From Dugong dugon (taxonomy: Eukaryota; Chordata; Mammalia; Sirenia; Dugongidae), in the NCBI GenBank assembly GCA_030035585.1, contig CM057473.1:10032501-10096500 (forward strand): DNA of 64,000 bases, given 5' to 3'. This document shows positions 58,110 to 64,000 of this stretch, one piece after another. The notes beneath the pieces are model-generated. The model was not told where the DNA came from and made no database searches. It saw nothing but the letters and a program-made list of their open reading frames with translations. Position 1 is the stretch's first letter. Each line of letters opens with the position of its first letter. The position numbers and the translations under genes were made by a program.

Positions 58110-59047
58110 CACATCAGTAGACTGCAAATTCACACTACTATAACTCTAAAACTAATCTAAAACCAGACATATCCTGCCATTTTGTACCTGTGTGAACATC
58201 TTGACCAGGAAAGGGGCTCTTTGAGGAGATGGACCAACTATGTGCTTTTTTGTAGTGCTCCAAACAAACCATCGCAATGGTGGTAGAAATATTTAATTTA
58301 ACATACTATAGAGAGAGTGTACCCTGTAGGTGCCATGGAATAAAGACAATGACATGAGAAACAAAATTAAGAGTGCCAATAATTAAATTTTGGGAAGAAA
58401 ATGACTAAAATAATTCATTTCAACTTAGGTATAGTAAGTGAAATATACTGTTTCATGAAACATGGCAGAGAATTTTGGAAGGAAAACTGTAAAGTTAAAA
58501 CCAAAGCTTTTTAATCAATGGCAAACTTCCCCAACTATGTTCATACATTTTTAAAAATTCATTAAGCTTTTTAAAAGAACGATCCTAGCTCTTTTCTTCT
58601 AATCTAAATATTTATGAGAAGGAAAAGTTCACACAGAACTGCGAGACCCAGAAATTTTTTTTTTTTTTTTCCCTCGTTGCCAGAAGAAATTAGTTCATAA
58701 GGGAAAGAGCTTATCCTGAAATGATTTGCAGCCAGTAAAATCTGTTCTCCTTTTCAGATTATGCTATTAGGAAGATGAACCCCCAGGTGTTTCAATTAAT
58801 CGAAGGTCTGATTTAAAGATCTGCAGAACCTTGGAGTTTTGTTTTTTTTTTTCTCCTGTACTTCGTCATTTGTTTCATATCATACTCTTAAGCTTACTTC
58901 AGCATACAAGAAACAAAAACATATTTATTCATTTCTTTCTTAAATAACATTCAAGCTTTTTAAATGTCTTGTGATTGTAAACACCAGCCATTATTTATGC
59001 CTATTCAGCAGAAAGTACAGTGGAAGTTTCACAGCATTTAAACTAGT
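58110..59047. other. Intron 2 DNA, nothing recognised
   Basis: AT-rich with two T runs (58655-58670, 58841-58850). No repeat family or exon assigned. Confidence 0.45.
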
Positions 59048-59162
59048 GTAAATTAGAGGTTCCCAAACTTTAGTATGCATGGGAATCACCTCGGTGTGCT
59101 TGCTAAAAATACATAATATCAGGATCTAATCTAGAAATTCAGGTTCAATAGGTCCAAAATAA
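59048..59162 (+). repeat. MER5A-like hAT relic
   Basis: GAGGTTCCCAAACTTTAGTATGC, GGGAATCACCTCGG, then AATTCAGGTTCAATAGGTCC: MER5A order from its 5' end. Cut by the SINE at 59163. Confidence 0.75.
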
Positions 59163-59353
59163 GGAGCCCTGGTGGTGCTGTAGTTAAGTGCTCGGCTGCT
59201 AACCGAAAGGTCAAATTCACCAGCTGCTCCACGGGAGAAAGATATATCAGTCTGCTTCTGAAAAGATTTACATCCTTGGAAACCCTATAGTTCTACTGTC
59301 TCCTACAGGGTCACTATAGTCGGAATCAACTGGATGGCAGTGGGTATAGTATG
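59163..59353 (+). repeat. AfroSINE with extended middle
   Basis: GGAGCCCTGGTGGTGCTGTAG head, CAGTCTGCTTCTGAAAAGATT middle, tail TCGGAATCAACTGGATGGC. Confidence 0.9.
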
Positions 59354-59475
59354 GATAGTTCCCAAATGGGGATAGGAAACCTACTTTTTTTTTTTTAGCG
59401 ACAACAACATTCTTATTTTAGATGACAGTTGGAATTTAGCACATTAAGCATGACCAAAACTAATGTTGAATATTT

Positions 59476-62400
59476 CTTTTTTTTGTAATTGTACTTTAGA
59501 TGAAGGTTTACAGAACAAATAGTTTCTCATTAAACAGTTAGAACACATACTGTTTTATGACATTGGTTAACAACACCACATGTCAACACTCTCCCTTCTT
59601 GACCTTAGGCTCCCTATTACCAGCTTTCCTGTCCCCTCCTGCCTTCTAGTCCTTGCCTCTGGGCTGGTGTGCCCCTTTAGTCTCATTTTGTTTTATGGGC
59701 CTGTCTAATCTTTGGCTGAAGGGTGAACCTCGAGAGTGACTGCATTACTGAGCTAAAAGGGAGTCCAGGGGCCATACTCTTGGGGTTTCTCCAGTCTCTG
59801 CCAGGCCATTAAGTCTAGTCTTTTTTTTTTTGTGAGTTAGAATTTTGTTCTACATTTTTCTCCAGCTCTGTCCAGGACCCTCTATTGTGATCCCTGTCAG
59901 AACAGTCAGTGGCGGTAGCCGGGTACCATCCAGTTGTGCTGGACTCAGTCTGGTGGAGGCCATGGTGGTTGTGGTCCCTTAGTCCTTTGGACTAATCTTT
60001 CCCTTGTGTCTTTAGTTTTCTTCATTCTCCCTTGCTCCCAAAGGGGTGGGACCAGTGGAGTATCTTAGATGGCTGCTCACAGGCTTTCAAGACCCTACAC
60101 ACTACTCACCAAAGTAGAATGTAGAACATTTTCTTTATAGACTATGTTATGCCAATTGAGCTAGATGTTCCCCGAGACCATGGTCCCCACTGCCCTCATC
60201 CCAGCAATTTGGTCCCTCAGGGAGTTTGGATGTGTCTATGGAGCTTCCATGACCTGCCTTGTACAGGTTGTACTGGCTTCCCTAGTACAGTGTACTGTCT
60301 TACCCTTCACCAAAGTTACTACTTCTCTGTTGTCTATTTAGTGTTTTTCCATCCCCACTCCTCCCCTCCCTTGTAACCATCACAGATTGTTTCTTTCTGT
60401 GTGTAAACCTTTTCATGAATTTTTATAGTAGTGGTCTCATACAATATTTGTCCTTTTGTGCTTGACTTATTTCACTCAGCATAATGCCCTCCAGATTCAT
60501 CCATGTTGTGAGATGCTTCATAGATTCATCATTGTTCTTTATCGTTTCATAGTACTCCATTGTGTATATGTACCATAGGTTTATCCATTCATCTGTTGAT
60601 GGGCATCAAGGTTGTTTCCATCTTTTTGCTGTTGTGAACAATGCTGCAATGAACATAGGTGTGCATATGTTTATTTGTGTAACAACTCTTATTTCTCTAG
60701 GACATATCCCTACGAGTGGGATTGCTGGATCATATGGTATTTCTATTTCTAGCTTTTTAGGGAAGAGCCATATCGTTTTTTAAAGTGGTTCTACCATTTT
60801 GCATTCCCACCAGCACTGCATAAGAGTTCCAGTCTCACCACAGCCTCTCCAACATTTGTTATTTTCTATTTTTTTGATTCGTGCTAGTAATGCCAGGGTG
60901 AGATGGTATCTCACTGTAGTTTTGATTTGCATTTCTCTAATGGCTAGTGATTTCAAGCATTTTCTCATGTGTCTGTTAGCCACTTGAATGTCTTCTTTGG
61001 TGAAGTGTCTGTTCATTTCCTTTGCCCATTTTTTAACTCGATTTTTTGTCTTTTTGTTGTAGAGGTAAAAATCCAATGATTTTCCTGTAGATTTTAGAGA
61101 TTAGACCTTTGTCAGATTTGTAATAGCCAATTTTTTTCCCAGTCTGTAAGTTCTCTTTTTACTCTTTTGGTGGAGTCTTTTGATGAGCATAACTATTGAA
61201 GATCCCATTTATTTGGCTTATCTTCTGGATTTTGTGTGTTGTTAATTATGGTTTGTATTCTGTTAATGCTGTGTATTAGGGCCTCTAGCATTGATCCTAT
61301 TTTTTCTTCTATGATCTTTATAGTTTTTGGTTTTGTATTTAGGTTTTTGATCCATTTTGAGTTAGTTTTTGTATGGTGTGAGGTATGGGTCCTGTTTCAT
61401 TTTTTTTTTTTTTTGCAGATGGATATCCAGTTTTGCCAGCATCATTTGTTAAGAAGACTGTCTTTCCCCCATTTGATGGAATTGGGTCCTTGTCAAAGAT
61501 CAGGTGACCATAGGTAGATGGATTTACATCTGGGTTCTCAATTCTGTTCCATTGGTCAATGTTTCTGTCGTTGTACCAGTACCAGGCAGTACTGTAGCTG
61601 TATAGTAGGTTCTGAGGTCACATAGTGCAAGTTCTCCTACTTTATTCTTCTTCTTCAATAGAGCTTTACTTCTCTGGAGCCTCTTCCCTTTCTATATAAA
61701 GTTCATGATTCGTTTTTCCATCTCTTTAAAGAATGTTGTTGATATTTGGATCAGGATTGCATTGTATTTGTAGATTGCTTTAGGTAGAATTGTCATTTTC
61801 ACAATGTTCAGTCTACCTGTCCATGAGCATGGTATATTTTTCCATTTATGTAGGTCTCTTTTGGTTTCTTGCAGTAGTGTTTTGTAGTTTTCTTTGTATA
61901 GGTCATTTACATCCCTGGGTAGATTTATTCTAAGTATTTTATTTTTTTTAGGGGCTATTATAAATGGTATTGTTTTTCTGATTTCCTTTTTGTCATTCTC
62001 TTTATTGGTGTATAGGAATTCAACTGATTTTTGTATGTTTTATCTTGTATCCTGCTACTCTGCTGAATCTTTCTATTAGTTCCAGTAGATTTCTTGTGGA
62101 GTGTTTTGGGTTTTCTATGTATAGTATCATATCATCCGCAAATAGGGACAGTTTTGCTTCTTCCTTACTAATTTGAATGCCCTTTATTTCTTTTTCTTGT
62201 CTTATTGCTCTAGCTAGGATTTCCAGCACAATGTTAAATAGGAGTGGTGATAAAGGGCATCCTTGTCTTGTTCCTGTTTTCCAAGGGCAATGTTTACAGC
62301 CTCTCTCCATTAAGAATGATGTTGGTTGTTGGTTTTGTATAGATGCCCTTTATTATGTTGAGGAATTTCCCTTCTATACCTATTTTATTAGGAGTTGTTA

Positions 62401-64000
62401 TCAGGAATGGGTGTTGGACATTGTTGAATGCCTTTTCTGCATTAACTGAGATGATCATGTGATTCCTTTCTTTTATTTTATAAATGTGGTGGATTATGTT
62501 GATTGATTTTCTAATGCTGAACCATTCTTGCATACCTGGTATGAATCTTACTCGGTCATGGTGTGTTGTTGTTGTTGTTGATATGATGCTGAATTTTATT
62601 GGTTAGAATTTTGTTGAGAATTTTTACGACTATATTCATAAGAGATATTGGTCTGTAATTTTCTTTTTGTGGTGTCTTTGCCTGGTTTTGGTATCAGGTT
62701 TATGCTGGCTTCATAGAATGAATTCGGAAGTATCCCTTCCTTTTCTGTGTTCTGAAATAGTTTGAGTAGTACTGGTACAAGCAGTTCTCTGAATGTTTTG
62801 TAGGATTCTCCAGTGACGCTATCTCGGCCAGGACTTTTTTTTGTTGGGATTTTTTTTATTACCTTTTCAATCTCTTGTTATGGATCTGTTCAGATTTTCA
62901 ACGTCATTTTGTGTTCATTTGGGTAGGTAGTGTGTTTCTAGACATTTCTTCATTTCCTCTGGGTTTTCAAATTTGCTGGAGTATAGTTTTTCATAATACT
63001 CTGTTATAATCCTTTTTATTTCAGCTGGGTCTGTTGTAATGTCCCCCATTTCATTTCTTATTTGGGTTATTTGTGTCCTCTCCTGTTTTACTTTTGTCAG
63101 TTTGGCCAGTGGTTTGTCAATTTAGTTGATCTTTTTAAAGAACCAACTTTTGGTTTTATCGATTCTTTCTATTGTTTTTCTGTTCTCTGTTTCATTTATT
63201 TCTGCTCTCATCGTTATTATTTCCTTTCTTCTGGTGGCTGTGGGCTTCTTTTGCTGTTCTTTCTATTTGTTTGAGTTGTGTAGCTAGTATTTTGATTTTG
63301 TCCCTTTCTTCTTTTTTGATATGTGCATCTATTGGTATAAATTGACCTCTGAGCACTGCCTTTGCTGTGTCCCAAAGATTTTGATATGTTGTGTTTTCAT
63401 TCTCATTTGATTCTAGGAATTTTTGACTCCATCTTTGATTTATTCTATTACCCAGTGGTTTTTAAGCAGAGTGTTGTTCAGTTTCCATGTAACTGGTATT
63501 TTTTCCTTGCTTTTCCTGTTGTTAATTTTTACTTTGATGGCATTGTGATCAGAGTAGATACTTTGCATTGTCTCAATGTTTTGGATTTTGTTGGGGGTTG
63601 CTTTGTGGCCTAAGATGTGATCTATTCTGAGAACATTTCATGTGCATTGGAAAATAATGTGTACTCTGCAGCTGTTGGGTGGAGTGTTCTATATATGTCT
63701 ATGAGTTCAAGTTGGCTGATTGTGGCCTTTAGATCTTCTGTATCTTTGTTGAGTTTCTTTCTAGATGTTCTGTCCTTTACCGAGAGTGGTGTGTTGAAGT
63801 CTTCTACTATTATTGTGAAAGTGTCAGTTTCTCTTTTCAGTGCTGTTAAAGTTTGTTTTATGTATTTTGGAGCCCTGTCATTGGAGGCATAGACATTTAT
63901 TATGGTTATGTCTTCATGATGGATCTTCCCTTTAATCATTATATAGTGCCCCTGTTTGTCTTTTATGGTGAATTTTGTTTTAAAGTATGTTTCATCTGAG
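59476..64000 (-). mobile_element. L1 element C, 3' part to window edge
   Basis: Starts with a T run (complement of the A tail) and the 3'UTR complement (59490-60480), followed by ORF2 in reverse to the window end. Colinear with L1-A across the region, with fewer indels than L1-B. The 5' end, ORF1 and left target duplication cannot be assessed. Confidence 0.93.
60485..64000 (-). pseudogene. L1-C ORF2, disabled, 5' end outside window
   Basis: Reading leftward, endonuclease residues are visible in 63622-63939 (EDFNTPLSVKDRTSRKK, where a Glu replaces the usual Gly before the catalytic Asp). Reverse transcriptase appears in 62020-62533 ([42 protein letters not shown] complement at 62131-62142). 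The C-terminal Cys/His segment [18 protein letters not shown] lies at 60780-61076. Frames are interrupted between these blocks, so no functional protein is made. Confidence 0.9.

Overview
This is nuclear DNA of a placental mammal, most likely an afrotherian (elephant, manatee or hyrax group). It contains one recognisable host gene, dense interspersed repeats, and spliced exons separated by long introns. The afrotherian call rests on more than twenty copies of a tRNA-like SINE of the AfroSINE kind, on RTE-clade (BovB-like) LINE copies that share its 3' tail, and on nested L1s. The species cannot be fixed from this window.

The host gene is CYYR1 (cysteine/tyrosine-rich protein 1), on the + strand. 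A CpG-rich promoter/5'UTR lies at about 30.7-31.37 kb. Exon 1 (coding 31116-31188) carries the start codon and signal peptide. Exon 2 (37115-37217) carries the cysteine-rich ectodomain. The reading frame joins cleanly across intron 1, and intron 2 runs off the right end. The exons for the transmembrane helix and the proline/tyrosine-rich tail were not found and should lie beyond 64 kb. Everything left of 30.7 kb is upstream flank.

Layout. 1-14.7 kb: SINEs, MIR, MER5 and L2 relics, one LTR-like element and truncated L1s. 14.7-21.45 kb: a 5'-complete L1 with a 16-bp target duplication, lying inside an older L1. 21.9-24.2 kb: an RTE LINE (-) split by a solo-LTR-like element. 24.67-30.16 kb: a second, older L1 that has a 5'UTR but no ORF1. 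30.7-37.2 kb: CYYR1 promoter, exon 1, intron 1, exon 2. 37.2-64 kb: intron 2, holding SINEs, a SINE/LTR-like composite, another RTE copy inside an old L1, an L1ME-type 5' half, and a third L1 (-) cut by the window edge.

No bacterial-type operon, CRISPR, tRNA/rRNA gene or intact transposase was seen. The L1 reverse-transcriptase frames are the only long ORFs and all are broken. The most interesting material is the retroelement biology: two L1s lacking part or all of ORF1, three element families sharing one RTE-like 3' tail, LTR insertions dated by nesting, and a possible composite retroposon.
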